A stretch of 64,000 bases of DNA from Falsiruegeria mediterranea M17. Lineage in GTDB: Bacteria > Pseudomonadota > Alphaproteobacteria > Rhodobacterales > Rhodobacteraceae. The stretch's first letter is position 1. Each line of letters opens with the position of its first letter. This document shows positions 22,566 to 33,084 of this stretch, one piece after another. The DNA lies in assembly GCF_900302455.1 (NCBI RefSeq), contig NZ_ONZG01000001.1, positions 434,001 through 498,000 of the forward strand, in the 5' to 3' direction. Both the position numbers and the translations under genes were made by a program. The notes below the pieces were generated by a model, which was not told the DNA's origin, searched no databases, and was given only the letters and a program-made list of their open reading frames with translations.

Positions 22566-23382
22566 AAAAGCACTTACATGCTTATCCTTGACGTTCGAAC
22601 CTCTGCACATCACCCATATTGGCATTACTGAAACCAACATGAGTTTTCTCTGTTTGTGTGCTTCAGCTACAAAGTAGCGAAAGCCGTACAAACAGTGAAG
22701 CTGACACTCCATCATCGGCCGAAGCCTAAGAGCGTTGATATACAGACGTTGATCCATCGAAATGAACCAAACCGCCCACATATCTCTTCAGTGTATTCTA
22801 TTGTCAAACAGCGTCGGAACCTAAGCCCCAGAGACAAAAACCAACACGAAGCGCCAATCTTACTTGGCGCAAACCGCGTCAATACTGCCTCGAATTCTCT
22901 CCGAACTTCCCTTCCTGAACCTTCCGTCCAGTCCGTTCCGTCCGCCCCGTAGCGCCTCAGCGCCGCCGGTGAAGGGGGTTCTAGTCCCAACACCAAACAC
23001 CCGCAACCCAAAAATTCACAAAAATCACAAAAATCACAAAAAAGATGAAAAACTCAATGCAATCAACACCTTAGAATAAACCCACGCACCACCACAACCA
23101 AACCAAACTCAAACAAAACCCCAAACACAAACACAAACCAATCCAAATCAATCCAAACAAATCCTACATCTTGTGAAAGACCAAACAACAAACACAACAC
23201 AAAGCATGAATCAAACCATCGAGTCGGGCTTGGAAGGGGAATCGTGCCTCCCTCAAAGCCGTGAGAATGCTCGAAGCGACTCGCTCATGGAGTTTGGATG
23301 CCACCCGTGAGTATCAATTGACGTTTCATGTGAGATGTTGGAAAACGCGGGCATATCTTCGATGCCACTGAGCATTGGAGAT
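22566..23382. other. Long non-coding region upstream of the rRNA operon
   Basis: No credible gene. The part next to 16S (22566-22770) is probably the transcribed leader. A promoter candidate lies at 22779-22807. An inverted repeat GCGCCAA/TTGGCGC is at 22851-22870. From about 22980 to 23215 the plus strand is almost free of G and rich in A and C, including the direct repeat AAAAATCAC. Near 23318 a TTGACG lies upstream of the tRNA-Thr gene and may be its -35 box. Confidence 0.6.
22779..22807 (-). promoter_or_regulatory. Candidate rRNA operon promoter
   Basis: On the minus strand TTGACA (complement of 22802-22807) is a perfect -35 box. The -10 candidate GATATG (or ATATGT one base on) follows after 17 or 18 bases. 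This puts the transcript start about 200 bases before 16S. The -35 match is strong and the -10 is only fair. Confidence 0.5.
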
Positions 23383-23458
23383 GCCTCAATAGCTCAGCCG
23401 GTAGAGCAGGTCCTTCGTAAGGACAAGGTCGGGGGTTCGAGTCCCTCTTGAGGCACCA
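23383..23458 (+). tRNA. tRNA-Thr (CGT)
   Basis: A 76-nt cloverleaf: perfect GCCTCAA/TTGAGGC acceptor stem, AGCTCAGCCGGTAGAGC D-arm, anticodon CGT in TCCTTCGTAAGGA, GGGGGTTCGAGTCCCTC T-arm and encoded CCA. The first anticodon-stem pair (27-43) looks like a G-A mismatch. A degraded porin-like gene starts 60 bp beyond its 3' end, on the other strand. Confidence 0.95.
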
Positions 23459-23517
23459 CCAAGTTTCAAGTTTCCAGTCTTTTTACAAAATTGCCCTGGT
23501 AACAGCAGGGGTGAGGC

Positions 23518-24087
23518 TCAGCAGTTGCTGCCAAGGGCGCGAAACCGATCCTTGATGCGGAAATTCGTGAGCGTGCCGTCGGTGCGACGAAAATAGAATC
23601 CTCCCGCAACATCCTTGACCGCCGCGCCCGTCACGCCATCACTGGCCATCGCGCCCTGCCCCAGAAAGAAGGTGCCGCGCTCAGGGTGCGAGAACGAAAT
23701 CTCGAGCTTGCGCAGGGGTTCTGACGCATTGCCAAAGCTGTCTGTAAACCTGTCCACCTGATTGATCGCGTTGGTTTCCCCCCAAACCAGCCCGACTTCT
23801 CCGCGCGCCTGAAACTGCCAACCGTTGCGTAGCGGCGTGTCATAGGTCAAGCCCAGCCGCGACGCCAATTTGGAGTTATCGACAAAGGGGTAGACGTCGC
23901 TGTCAGCGCCGTCGTCATAAAACAGAATGCCGCGATTGATCTGCCCCTAGACGTCGACACCCTGCTTAGGGTCGGTTTCCTCGGCAAGGCCCCCGTGGGG
24001 GATAACAAATGATAATCCGAGTAAAACCCAGCTTCTGATCAGGGTGAAAATCGGCAAAGTCCTATGCCAGAAGAATTCTTGAGCCAT
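23518..24087 (-). pseudogene. Porin-like outer-membrane protein gene, broken
   Basis: The intact beginning (ATG at 24087, with GGGA upstream) encodes a signal peptide (hydrophobic to about residue 33, GGLA-EE) and continues to GVDV. An in-frame TAG (23947-23949) follows, and after it the same frame runs GQINRGILFYDDGADSDV and a porin-like barrel segment (SRLGLTYDTPLRNGWQFQARGE; KLEISFSHPERGTFFLGQGAMASDG; RRTDGTL). The likely ancestral codon is CAG. The frame ends early with SNC-stop, far short of a full barrel. The TAG plus the missing 3' part indicate a pseudogene; a read error could explain only the first. Confidence 0.75.
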
Positions 24088-24403
24088 TTTCGTTCCCAAT
24101 CGGATAGAAAAGAAGGGTGCTCGAACGCTTAGCTAAATCAGTCCATAGGATTGTATGGCCCGCCGTTGTCGCTTGCCAAGGCTGGCACAGGACTATTGCT
24201 GATCATGAAGCAAATTAGCTTGGGGCACGCAAATTAATGACTTCGTGAAAACTTAAGATTTGGTTTGGTTCCTCGGCGCCTTGCTCAGCGGTCGCGTGAT
24301 CTCTCTGATCGTCGCCGAGTTACGAAGATCACAGCGTTTTCGGCCTGACCCAGCCGAAAACGCGCTACCACTCAGCCGTTCTCCAACTACGCGGCAAACG
24401 GAC
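24088..24403. other. Non-coding gap between the porin remnant and the RTX gene
   Basis: 316 bp with no convincing gene. The right part holds the strong hairpin at 24334-24363 beyond the RTX stop. The left part presumably carried the promoter of the broken porin-like gene. Confidence 0.5.
24334..24363 (-). terminator. Strong hairpin after the RTX gene, terminator-like
   Basis: Perfect 11-base arms GCGTTTTCGGC (24334-24344) and GCCGAAAACGC (24353-24363) with an 8-base loop, 40 bp past the RTX stop codon. No U-run follows on either strand, so it may stabilise the mRNA 3' end instead of causing intrinsic termination. Confidence 0.45.
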
Positions 24404-26716
24404 CTACAATTCCAGATCCCAGATACGTATGTCACCATCATCGAACCGGAAGTATTCAACGTTGGTCACGAGGTCGCTTCCATCAGCACCCGTTACCGTC
24501 ACAGCATTCGACGCTGTCCGAGACAGGGAATAGTCTGACCGATTGCCGTCAAACAGCGCATAGTCCGAGCCCGCGCCACCGTCGATTGTATCGTTGCCGC
24601 CTCCGCCCATAAGGTAGTCCACACCGGCGTATCCAAAAAGAAAATCGTCTCCGTCCAGACCTGACAACTGGTTGCGCCCCGCATTGCCGGTCAGATGGTC
24701 ATCAAAGCGGGTGCCCACCAGGTTTTCTATCTCGAAATATAGATCCCGTGCTGCGTCACCCTGACTGCCGTATCCCGTCTCTTGTCCGTTCACCAGCGCA
24801 CCGTTGCGCAAGCTTGCGGTCACGCCCGCGGACGACTGGAAATATGTCACGGTATCGATGCCATCACCGCCGAAGTATCGCTCGCGCCCTCCGGCCGACC
24901 CCACAAACCAATCGTAATCTCCCAGTCCCCGAAAGTCGTTCGAGTTGCCATCACCATAGAACACGTCCTGCCGTGACGAGCCCGTTACCCGCTCTATACT
25001 CACCAGAGTCAGGCCACTGGCCAGGTTGGTGTTGTTGGCCGGATTGGCCAAATCGACCACCACACCGGTCGCCTGACCGCCTGTCGGTGGTGCGCCATCA
25101 GGTGAAAACGCATCCGACAAGGCATTTGCTCCAGCGTTCTGCCATTCGACAAACGTCACCATATCCAGCCCGTTGCCACCATCCAGCGTGTCATTGCCGG
25201 TCGTTGCGGTGAACCAGTCATAGTCACCTGCGCCACGCAGATGGTTGGCACCAGCGTCACCGCGAATGTTGTCGGCATAGATGGTGCCTGTAACCCGCTC
25301 GACATTGCTGATCTGCATGACTTCGGAATTATCGTGATTGTGTGCGGTTCCCGCGCCCAGATCGATGTTCAATCGGAATTGCGTATTGGTGCGCCCAGGC
25401 GAGTCAGGCAGGTCGATGAAGGACAGCATGTCGTTGCCGGCCCCGCCATCGATGGTGTCATTCCCGCCACCTGGTGTGATCCAATCAGCCCCTCCTAACG
25501 CATTGATCTGCTCGGACGCCGCTGTCCCCGGAACAGTCTCGCCTGCTTCGGTTCCATTGACCGGTGGGGTTCCACCACCACCTCCTCCGCCGCCACCGCT
25601 GTCAGCGCCAGGAAGTTCGACTTCGATCAGGTTCCCGGCAAGCAGGAATGCCGTGTTGTTGTCCGTGCGCACGCCACTGCCCGTCAAGGCAAAGGGCACC
25701 CCGGTCTCTGTGTCCAAAAGGTTGCCCGCGTTGTCGTATTCTTTCAGGCGACCCTCGTTGAAGGCGGGCACGGAAAACGTCAGCACCGAATACCCGACGA
25801 CAAACCCACTCTCTGTTGCGAAGAGGATGGGCGTATCTTGCCTGTCGCGTGTGACGTCATTGACCTGTGTCGGGCCAACCGCTTCGGTGCCGTCCGCATT
25901 GTAAATTCTGAACCAGACCGAGCTCTGGCTGGCATTGCTTTCCTGTCCTGAGGCATCGGTCCAAACGGCTACGATCTTTCCATTGGAAAGGGTCTCGACC
26001 TGAACCGAACCCAGGGCATGACTTGTCGAGTCTGCGGCGCTGATGTCAAAGGCGGGCACTGCAACGGTCCCATCCATGTTGTAAATCTGCCCACGCGTCT
26101 TGATCGCTGCGCCTGCGGTGGTTTCTGTCCAGGCAAAGAAGATCTTGTCGTCAGAAAAGGCTACGTCATAGGGATGCTGCTGCACTGCAGCGTCCCCATG
26201 TCGATTCATTCCTGGAAATGTCGCTGCGGTTGTCTGGATGTTGCCGTCTGGATCGACGAAATATAATCTGGATTCCTCTTGCGGGATCAAAAGGATGTTC
26301 CCATCAGGCATGTCAGCCGCAAAGTCCAGCATTGTCCTTTGCGTGATTGCCAGAAGCCCGGCCAAAGACTCGGCTGGTCCGGTAGGCTGACCATTGATGT
26401 CCAGCGTCACTTTGAAGTTGCTAACCGTCACTGGAAAAGGATCAGCGTCGCGCACTTGGTAGTATATGGTGAACGTGTCGTTTCCGTTATCTCGCACGTG
26501 GTAGGGCAACAGGTTTCCAAGCCCCAATCCAGAAGCATCCGCATACTCCACTCCAGCGAACAACACACCCGTATCGTCGAAGCCGGACACAAGGTTTCCT
26601 GACACCGCTACGCCGATGTCACCTATGCGATAAATGCCTCCACTGCCAATTTCGGTTCTAACGCCGCCAATACCCACATCAGCCGATGGAAAAGTGGTGC
26701 CTAGTGAAATCGCCAT
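24404..26716 (-). CDS. Large RTX calcium-binding protein, probable type I secretion substrate
   Basis: A 770-residue acidic protein without an N-terminal signal peptide. Residues about 1-365 form an unrecognised beta-rich region with repeats such as RGQIYNMDGTVAVPAF and FRIYNADGTEAVGPTQV. A run of about nine glycines (373-382) links this to a C-terminal region with RTX-type nonapeptides (GGGNDTIDGGAGNDML; GNDTLDGGNGLDMVTF; GLDGDDFLFGYAGVDYLMGGGGNDTIDGGAGSDYALF). It ends NVEYFRFDDGDIRIWDLEL, as in type I secreted proteins. The start at 26716 has AGGAGA upstream. No type I transporter genes are nearby. Confidence 0.85.
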   Translation of the reverse strand: MAISLGTTFPSADVGIGGVRTEIGSGGIYRIGDIGVAVSGNLVSGFDDTGVLFAGVEYADASGLGLGNLLPYHVRDNGNDTFTIYYQVRDADPFPVTVSNFKVTLDINGQPTGPAESLAGLLAITQRTMLDFAADMPDGNILLIPQEESRLYFVDPDGNIQTTAATFPGMNRHGDAAVQQHPYDVAFSDDKIFFAWTETTAGAAIKTRGQIYNMDGTVAVPAFDISAADSTSHALGSVQVETLSNGKIVAVWTDASGQESNASQSSVWFRIYNADGTEAVGPTQVNDVTRDRQDTPILFATESGFVVGYSVLTFSVPAFNEGRLKEYDNAGNLLDTETGVPFALTGSGVRTDNNTAFLLAGNLIEVELPGADSGGGGGGGGGTPPVNGTEAGETVPGTAASEQINALGGADWITPGGGNDTIDGGAGNDMLSFIDLPDSPGRTNTQFRLNIDLGAGTAHNHDNSEVMQISNVERVTGTIYADNIRGDAGANHLRGAGDYDWFTATTGNDTLDGGNGLDMVTFVEWQNAGANALSDAFSPDGAPPTGGQATGVVVDLANPANNTNLASGLTLVSIERVTGSSRQDVFYGDGNSNDFRGLGDYDWFVGSAGGRERYFGGDGIDTVTYFQSSAGVTASLRNGALVNGQETGYGSQGDAARDLYFEIENLVGTRFDDHLTGNAGRNQLSGLDGDDFLFGYAGVDYLMGGGGNDTIDGGAGSDYALFDGNRSDYSLSRTASNAVTVTGADGSDLVTNVEYFRFDDGDIRIWDLEL

Positions 26717-26827
26717 ACAAATCTCCTGGACGTCGTAAATTTGAACCCCACGCCAAGACAAACTTGATCAAATAGTCGTTGGGGCCAAAATTTTGAAAAT
26801 ATTCAAAACAGTCTGAAAGTCGTTAAC

Positions 26828-26840
26828 AGTTGAGTCAACT
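26828..26840. promoter_or_regulatory. AGTTGAGTCAACT palindrome upstream of the RTX gene
   Basis: A 13-bp perfect palindrome about 112 bp upstream of the RTX start. Its 11-base core GTTGAGTCAAC also occurs upstream of the DUF1127 gene (54246-54256). The rest of the 306-bp gap 26717-27022 has no gene. Confidence 0.4.
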
Positions 26841-26965
26841 TCTATTGAAAATCTCAGCGCTGAAGACACAGACCTTCGTTGAATCGGAGCTCAATAAGAA
26901 AACAGGAATGCGCGTTTGCAGCTTGATGTTCAAATGCATCAGCTGGTCGTTCAGACCCTCAACTG

Positions 26966-26999
26966 AAATGCCCAACTGCTTGGCGGCAGATGGGCATTT
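26966..26999 (-). terminator. Terminator-like hairpin after hemY
   Basis: AAATGCCCA (26966-26974) and TGGGCATTT (26991-26999) pair, and the inner CTGC/GCAG extends the stem. It starts 23 bp beyond the hemY stop on the minus strand. The U-run is short (TTTC). Confidence 0.5.
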
Positions 27000-27022
27000 T
27001 GGTCATCAGTGATGTCGCAAAC

Positions 27023-28513
27023 TCAGGAAGGGCGCGGTTGTTCCTCGGCCGTCGCTTCCTCGGCTGCCACCTCGATCACCTCGTCCTGGGTGGCTTCAAC
27101 TGCCTCTTCCTCGACCGACTCCGACTTGTCCTCAAGCGAGCCGACGATCAGTGGCAGCATATGCGCGCCCGTTGCGGTGGTCACTTCGGCGGTCGAGCTG
27201 GATTTCCAGGTCAGCGTGTCAAAGCTGCCGCAGTTGGGGCAAACCGGAACCCATTCAGGCAGGATCTCGTTGCAGTTGTCGCAAACCCACTGTGGCCCTC
27301 TTGGTGCGGCCAAAGCCTTGGCCAACCACCCCTGAACCACGGCGTCCGATGCGCCCTCACCTCGCTCGATCGCGGCCATCAGTGTATAGGTCCGAGCATC
27401 GACGTCGTCGCGTTCAACCAGATCGCCCAGGGCGCGGCGCGCTTCGGGAAAGTCTTCTGCCACCACATGCAGCTCAGCAATGACCAGGCGGGTTTCCATG
27501 TGCTGCGGGTGCGATTTCGCCAGAACAGCAAACCGTTTGACGCGTTCAGCGGCGCTCTCATCAGGGGCCACCTCGGCAAAGGCATGTGCCAGATCCGGGT
27601 GCGGCTGCGCATCCCAGGCCTTTTTCAGCAGTCGGGCGGCGTTCTTTGGTTTGCCCTTGGCAATATATGCCCGCGCCGCCATCGCAGCGGCAGGAACCAG
27701 ATCAGGCGAAAGCTTGTTGGCCTCGATCGCGCGTTCCTGCGCCTCGATAGAGTTGGTGTCAGACAGGATGTCCTTGGCCTCGGACAAGGCCAGCACCGCA
27801 TCGCGCCGCTTGTAAACGTCACGCGGCAGGCTGCCGGATTTCAACTTGGCCGTCAGGGTAGAGCGCGCGCCGGTCCAATCCTGCGACTTGGTTTGCAGCC
27901 CCAACAGGATGTCCTGGGTTTCTGCATGCCGGGGTTTGATCGCCAGCGCCTTTTCCGCCAGTTTCAGCGCGGTGTCGTCGTCGCCTTCGGACAGCTTTTG
28001 TTTCAGAACGCCGCGCACACCCACAAAGCGTGTCGCGTTGTCACCAATCAGCTTCTTGTACGTCTCAGACGCTTTTTTGGTGTCACCCGTCATCTCGGCC
28101 GCCTGGGCCACCAGCAGGTTGGTCAACTCGGGGTTTTGCAGTAGTTTTTCGGCCTTTGCCGCCTTGGACATGGCCACCCGCCCTTCGCCCGAGGCCAGAG
28201 CCATCAGGCCATCGGCCAGCGCCTGATAACCGCGTTTTTCGCGGCCCCGGTCGAAGTACCGCGACAGGGCGGTTTCGTCGCCATTCAGAAACTTGAGCGT
28301 GGCAATCAGCAGGGTCAACAGTTTGAAGAACAACCAAACCGCGCCAACCAGAAGCAGAAAGCCAATCACCGACTGAAGCGGGCCAAGGGTGTATTCCGTT
28401 CCGGCAACCGTGATCTGCACGCCACCGGTGGTTTCCATCAGGAAGCCCGCGCCCAATGCCAACAGGGCAATGATCGCAACAAAAACAAGTATCTTGAGCA
28501 GGGACCAAAGCAT
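27023..28513 (-). CDS. hemY: HemY-like membrane TPR protein with C-terminal zinc ribbon
   Basis: A 496-residue protein. Two N-terminal membrane helices (about 5-25 and 46-70) and the HemY_N region (LFFKLLTLLIATLKFLNGDETALSRYFDRGREKRGYQAL) are followed by TPR-like helical repeats to about residue 390. Then comes a four-cysteine zinc ribbon (CDNC...CPNC, around 418-442) and a Glu-rich tail. HemY-type proteins are linked to haem synthesis by gene position, but their exact role is unsettled. It follows the Mic60-like gene by 10 bp in an operon starting with hemD. Confidence 0.85.
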   Translation of the reverse strand: MLWSLLKILVFVAIIALLALGAGFLMETTGGVQITVAGTEYTLGPLQSVIGFLLLVGAVWLFFKLLTLLIATLKFLNGDETALSRYFDRGREKRGYQALADGLMALASGEGRVAMSKAAKAEKLLQNPELTNLLVAQAAEMTGDTKKASETYKKLIGDNATRFVGVRGVLKQKLSEGDDDTALKLAEKALAIKPRHAETQDILLGLQTKSQDWTGARSTLTAKLKSGSLPRDVYKRRDAVLALSEAKDILSDTNSIEAQERAIEANKLSPDLVPAAAMAARAYIAKGKPKNAARLLKKAWDAQPHPDLAHAFAEVAPDESAAERVKRFAVLAKSHPQHMETRLVIAELHVVAEDFPEARRALGDLVERDDVDARTYTLMAAIERGEGASDAVVQGWLAKALAAPRGPQWVCDNCNEILPEWVPVCPNCGSFDTLTWKSSSTAEVTTATGAHMLPLIVGSLEDKSESVEEEAVEATQDEVIEVAAEEATAEEQPRPS

Positions 28514-28523
28514 GGCAGATCCT

Positions 28524-29900
<1,377 letters not shown>

Positions 29901-29946
29901 TCCCCTTTGATTCTCAAATTGTTTAACCGCGAGACGCGAGTGAACA

Positions 29947-30660
29947 CTAATGCGCGTCTGATCCGCCCTCAACCCGCAACGCTTGCTTTACCAGCATTTC
30001 AACCGCTTTCACCATGGCGTCGAAATCGGGACGTTTCGCGACCGTGATCGCATTTGCGCCCAAAGAAATAAGGGGGTTCCTCACCGCTTCGCTCATCGCG
30101 GCCAGCCACAAGACGCCCGCGTTTGGGGCAAGGTCGGCAAATTGTCGCGCGGTTCGCGGTGAGAAAAGCGGCGCTATGACCGTGTCAGGGCCTCCAAGCG
30201 CGGCTAAAGCCTGGTCCGTGAACGGCAGAAGATCCTGACGATAAACAACCTGTTCTCGCGTCGTCAGCCCCAATCGGGTGAGCGTTTGAGCCACGTTTCC
30301 CACACCGCTTTCGCCCCTCAAGTGCAACAGCGGCCCTTGTGGGCGGAGCTTCAAAAGACCGGCAATCAGCGCTTCGGCACTCTCGCCCACCATGGTGGCT
30401 GTCCACCCTTGACGCGCCGCTGCTGCTGTCGTGGCTTGACCAACGCAGAAGCAAGGCAAATCGCGCGCACCCAAACATCGCGCCGCAGTGGCAACCCCGT
30501 TTGACGAAGTAAAAATCAAACCCTTCGCATCACCCACATCCACAGCCTCGACCACCGGTCGGATGTCCAGCAGAGGCGAATAGATCGGCGTCAACATCCG
30601 CTGGGTTTCTTGGGGCAATTGCGCAACAAATCGCGCGGACGCGGCCCGAGGGCGTGTCAT
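29947..30660 (-). CDS. hemD: Uroporphyrinogen-III synthase
   Basis: A 237-residue protein that closes and rearranges hydroxymethylbilane into uroporphyrinogen III in the haem and cobalamin pathway. HemD is poorly conserved; the supporting features are the [11 protein letters not shown] start, [17 protein letters not shown] (about 46-62), the [18 protein letters not shown] segment, and [18 protein letters not shown], all at the usual places. Length is normal. It heads a hemD-Mic60-like-hemY operon and is divergent from tsaD with 99 bp between them. Confidence 0.88.
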   Translation of the reverse strand: MTRPRAASARFVAQLPQETQRMLTPIYSPLLDIRPVVEAVDVGDAKGLIFTSSNGVATAARCLGARDLPCFCVGQATTAAAARQGWTATMVGESAEALIAGLLKLRPQGPLLHLRGESGVGNVAQTLTRLGLTTREQVVYRQDLLPFTDQALAALGGPDTVIAPLFSPRTARQFADLAPNAGVLWLAAMSEAVRNPLISLGANAITVAKRPDFDAMVKAVEMLVKQALRVEGGSDAH

Positions 30661-30759
30661 CAAAAGATACACTGGCTGTGTCGCCTCCTGCCTCGGGATT
30701 GTTTGCGCGGCTGCGGGGTGATACCTCGCGATCAGGTTATGATGCAACGGTTGGGGCCG

Positions 30760-31857
30760 ATGGGGCAAACATTTACCATCCTGGGATTGGAAAGCAGCTG
30801 TGACGACACGGCCGCTGCTGTGGTCCGACAAACGGACGATGAGGCGGCGGAAATCCTGGCTTCGGTCGTGCATGGCCAGACCGAGCTTCACAGCGCATTC
30901 GGCGGCGTCGTACCCGAAATCGCAGCCCGCGCCCATGCCGAGAAACTGGACGTTTGCGTGATGCAGGCGCTGGAGAAATCTGGGCTGTCTCTTTCGGACG
31001 TGGATGCCATCGCGGTGACCGCCGGGCCGGGGCTGATCGGCGGTGTGATGTCGGGTGTCATGTGTGCCAAAGGGTTGAGCGCAGCCACAGGCAAACCGCT
31101 GGTCGGAGTAAACCATCTGGCGGGCCACGCCCTGACGCCGCGCCTGACGGATGGGGTGGCCTTTCCCTATCTGATGCTCCTCGTATCAGGGGGTCATTGC
31201 CAATATCTGGTTTCCCATGGCCCAGAAGAGTTCACTCGCTTGGGCGGCACAATCGACGACGCGCCGGGCGAAGCCTTTGACAAGACTGCCCGCCTGTTGG
31301 GTCTGCCGCAACCCGGTGGACCCTCGGTCGAGGCAGAAGCAAAGAACGGCGATCCCAAACGGTTCCGCTTTCCGCGCCCGCTGTTGGATCGGCCCGATTG
31401 CGATCTTTCCTTCTCGGGTCTCAAAACCGCGCTGATGCGGATGCGGGATCAGGTTGCCGGGGAAAAGGGAGGTCTGACCCGTCAAGACCGTGCTGACCTG
31501 TGCGCCGGGTTCCAGCAGGCGGTCGTCGACACCTTGGCCGAAAAGACCCGCCGCGCTCTCAAGCTCTATCTGGAACACGACCCCACGCAGCCAACCGTGG
31601 CCGTCGCTGGAGGCGTTGCTGCCAACACCGCAATCCGTACCGCACTGCAAGAGGTCTGCGCCGAAGCGGGCGCGGAATTTCTTGCTCCACCACTTGCGCT
31701 GTGCACCGACAACGCCGCGATGATCGCCTATGCTGGAATGGAGCGGTTCAAGCTGGGCAAAACTGATGGCATGGATTTGACGGCCCGACCCCGCTGGCCG
31801 TTGGACCAATCAGCTCCCGCTATGCTTGGAAGCGGCAAAAAGGGGGCCAAGGCATGA
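30760..31857 (+). CDS. tsaD: tRNA threonylcarbamoyladenosine transferase TsaD
   Basis: A 365-residue ASKHA-fold enzyme that moves the threonylcarbamoyl group to A37 of tRNAs reading ANN codons. [17 protein letters not shown] forms the N-terminal phosphate loop; His119 and His123 of VNHLAGHAL bind the metal; [13 protein letters not shown] and [14 protein letters not shown] are further family motifs. ATGs at 30739 and 30742 are possible alternative starts; 30760 ([10 protein letters not shown]) is chosen from homology and the GGGG just before it. It overlaps gpsA by ATGA. Its partner tsaE is also in the window, at 44201. Confidence 0.95.
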   Translation: MGQTFTILGLESSCDDTAAAVVRQTDDEAAEILASVVHGQTELHSAFGGVVPEIAARAHAEKLDVCVMQALEKSGLSLSDVDAIAVTAGPGLIGGVMSGVMCAKGLSAATGKPLVGVNHLAGHALTPRLTDGVAFPYLMLLVSGGHCQYLVSHGPEEFTRLGGTIDDAPGEAFDKTARLLGLPQPGGPSVEAEAKNGDPKRFRFPRPLLDRPDCDLSFSGLKTALMRMRDQVAGEKGGLTRQDRADLCAGFQQAVVDTLAEKTRRALKLYLEHDPTQPTVAVAGGVAANTAIRTALQEVCAEAGAEFLAPPLALCTDNAAMIAYAGMERFKLGKTDGMDLTARPRWPLDQSAPAMLGSGKKGAKA

Positions 31858-32816
31858 GCGTTGCCGTTCTTGGATCCGGCGCCTTTGGGACGGCACTGGC
31901 CATCTCACTGGCGGAAACGCAGCCCGTCACCTTGTGGTCGCGCAACCCCCATCACGCGCAGGCCATGATTGAGGCGCAAGAAAACACGGCCCGCCTGCCC
32001 GGATATCCTTTGCCCGAGGCGATTCAGGTCACCTCGGACCTGGAGCAAGCCACCCAAGCCGACACCCTGCTTTTGGCTGTTCCGATGCAAAAACTGCGCT
32101 CAGTCCTGGTGGAACACAGCAAGCTGTTTGACGGGCATGTTCTAGTCGCTTGCTGCAAGGGGATTGAACTGACAACCGGTCTTGGCCCTGTGCAGGTGAT
32201 CAACGAAACGGTGCCATCTGCCAAGGCCGCTCTGCTGACGGGTCCCAGCTTTGCTCAGGACATTGCCGCCGGATTGCCCACGGCGCTGACGCTGGCCTGC
32301 GGCGACGCAGACTTGTGCGTTGATCTGCAAGAGCAACTGACTACCGCCAATCTGCGCCTCTATCGCACAACTGACACCGCAGGCGCTGAGTTGGGTGGTG
32401 CGTTGAAGAACGTCATGGCTATCGCCTGCGGTGCCGTCATTGGCGCCGGTATGGGCGACAGCGCGCGCGCCGCCCTGATGACGCGCGGCTATGCCGAGAT
32501 GCAGCGGATGGCGTTGGCCTGTGGTGCCAAGCCGGAAACACTCGCTGGGTTGTCCGGATTTGGCGATCTGACGCTCACCTGTTCGTCCGAACTGTCACGC
32601 AACTATCGTCTGGGCCTTTCCATCGGTCGGGGCGATGGGTTCGATCCTTCGGTCACAGTCGAAGGAGCCGCTACTGCCCGAGCCGTCGATGCCAAGGCGC
32701 GCGACATGCATCTGGACATGCCCATCACCCATACCGTCGTCGGCTTGCTCGATCACAGCTTGACGATTGCCCAAGCCACCGCTCAACTGCTCGCCAGACC
32801 ATTGAAAGAGGAATGA
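31854..32816 (+). CDS. gpsA: NAD(P)-dependent glycerol-3-phosphate dehydrogenase
   Basis: A 320-residue cytoplasmic enzyme reducing dihydroxyacetone phosphate to sn-glycerol 3-phosphate, the backbone for phospholipids. The Rossmann motif [14 protein letters not shown] is at 4-17, KGIELTTG and [19 protein letters not shown] lie in the middle, the catalytic Lys is in [13 protein letters not shown], and [23 protein letters not shown] is the C-terminal signature. It is coupled to tsaD by a 4-bp overlap and followed after 1 bp by the YciI gene. Confidence 0.95.
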   Translation: MSVAVLGSGAFGTALAISLAETQPVTLWSRNPHHAQAMIEAQENTARLPGYPLPEAIQVTSDLEQATQADTLLLAVPMQKLRSVLVEHSKLFDGHVLVACCKGIELTTGLGPVQVINETVPSAKAALLTGPSFAQDIAAGLPTALTLACGDADLCVDLQEQLTTANLRLYRTTDTAGAELGGALKNVMAIACGAVIGAGMGDSARAALMTRGYAEMQRMALACGAKPETLAGLSGFGDLTLTCSSELSRNYRLGLSIGRGDGFDPSVTVEGAATARAVDAKARDMHLDMPITHTVVGLLDHSLTIAQATAQLLARPLKEE

Positions 32817-32817
32817 C

Positions 32818-33084
32818 ATGCTGATTGCCCTGATCGCCAAAGACAAAGCAGGCGCCCTGCAAACCCGGCTCGACAACCGCCCGGCGCATGTAGACTACCT
32901 CAAGTCCACCGGAGTTGTGTCCCAGGCCGGGCCGCTGCTGGATGGCGAGGGCATGATCGGCTCTCTGGTGATCTTGGACGTCGAAGATATGGCCGCCGCG
33001 CAGGACTGGGCCGACAATGACCCTTACGCCAAAGCCGGGCTGTTCGAATCCGTCGAACTGATCCCATGGAAAAAGGTGATCTGA
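32818..33084 (+). CDS. YciI-family protein
   Basis: An 88-residue ferredoxin-like-fold protein with the family pattern MLIALIAKDK, RPAHVDYLKS (His near residue 23), GSLVILDVEDMAAAQDWADNDPYAKAGLFESVEL and the conserved Asp-Pro-Tyr. YciI proteins have no settled physiological role. GAAATGAC with AGAGGAA upstream gives a good start. It is in the tsaD-gpsA operon; its TGA overlaps the next start as TGATG. Confidence 0.9.
   Translation: MLIALIAKDKAGALQTRLDNRPAHVDYLKSTGVVSQAGPLLDGEGMIGSLVILDVEDMAAAQDWADNDPYAKAGLFESVELIPWKKVI

Noticed and set aside
23947-23949. TAG read as pyrrolysine or suppressed stop in the porin-like gene
   Set aside because: No pylTSBCD context is expected in this lineage, and the gene is also truncated at the 3' end, so a dead gene is simpler.
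23383-26716. Genomic island bounded by tRNA-Thr
   Set aside because: No integrase gene and no repeated tRNA 3' end (att site) were found in the window, so an island cannot be supported.
26990-28144. Long plus-strand open frame opposite hemY
   Set aside because: The composition is that of an antisense frame (His- and Gly-rich, no domain), and hemY is well supported.
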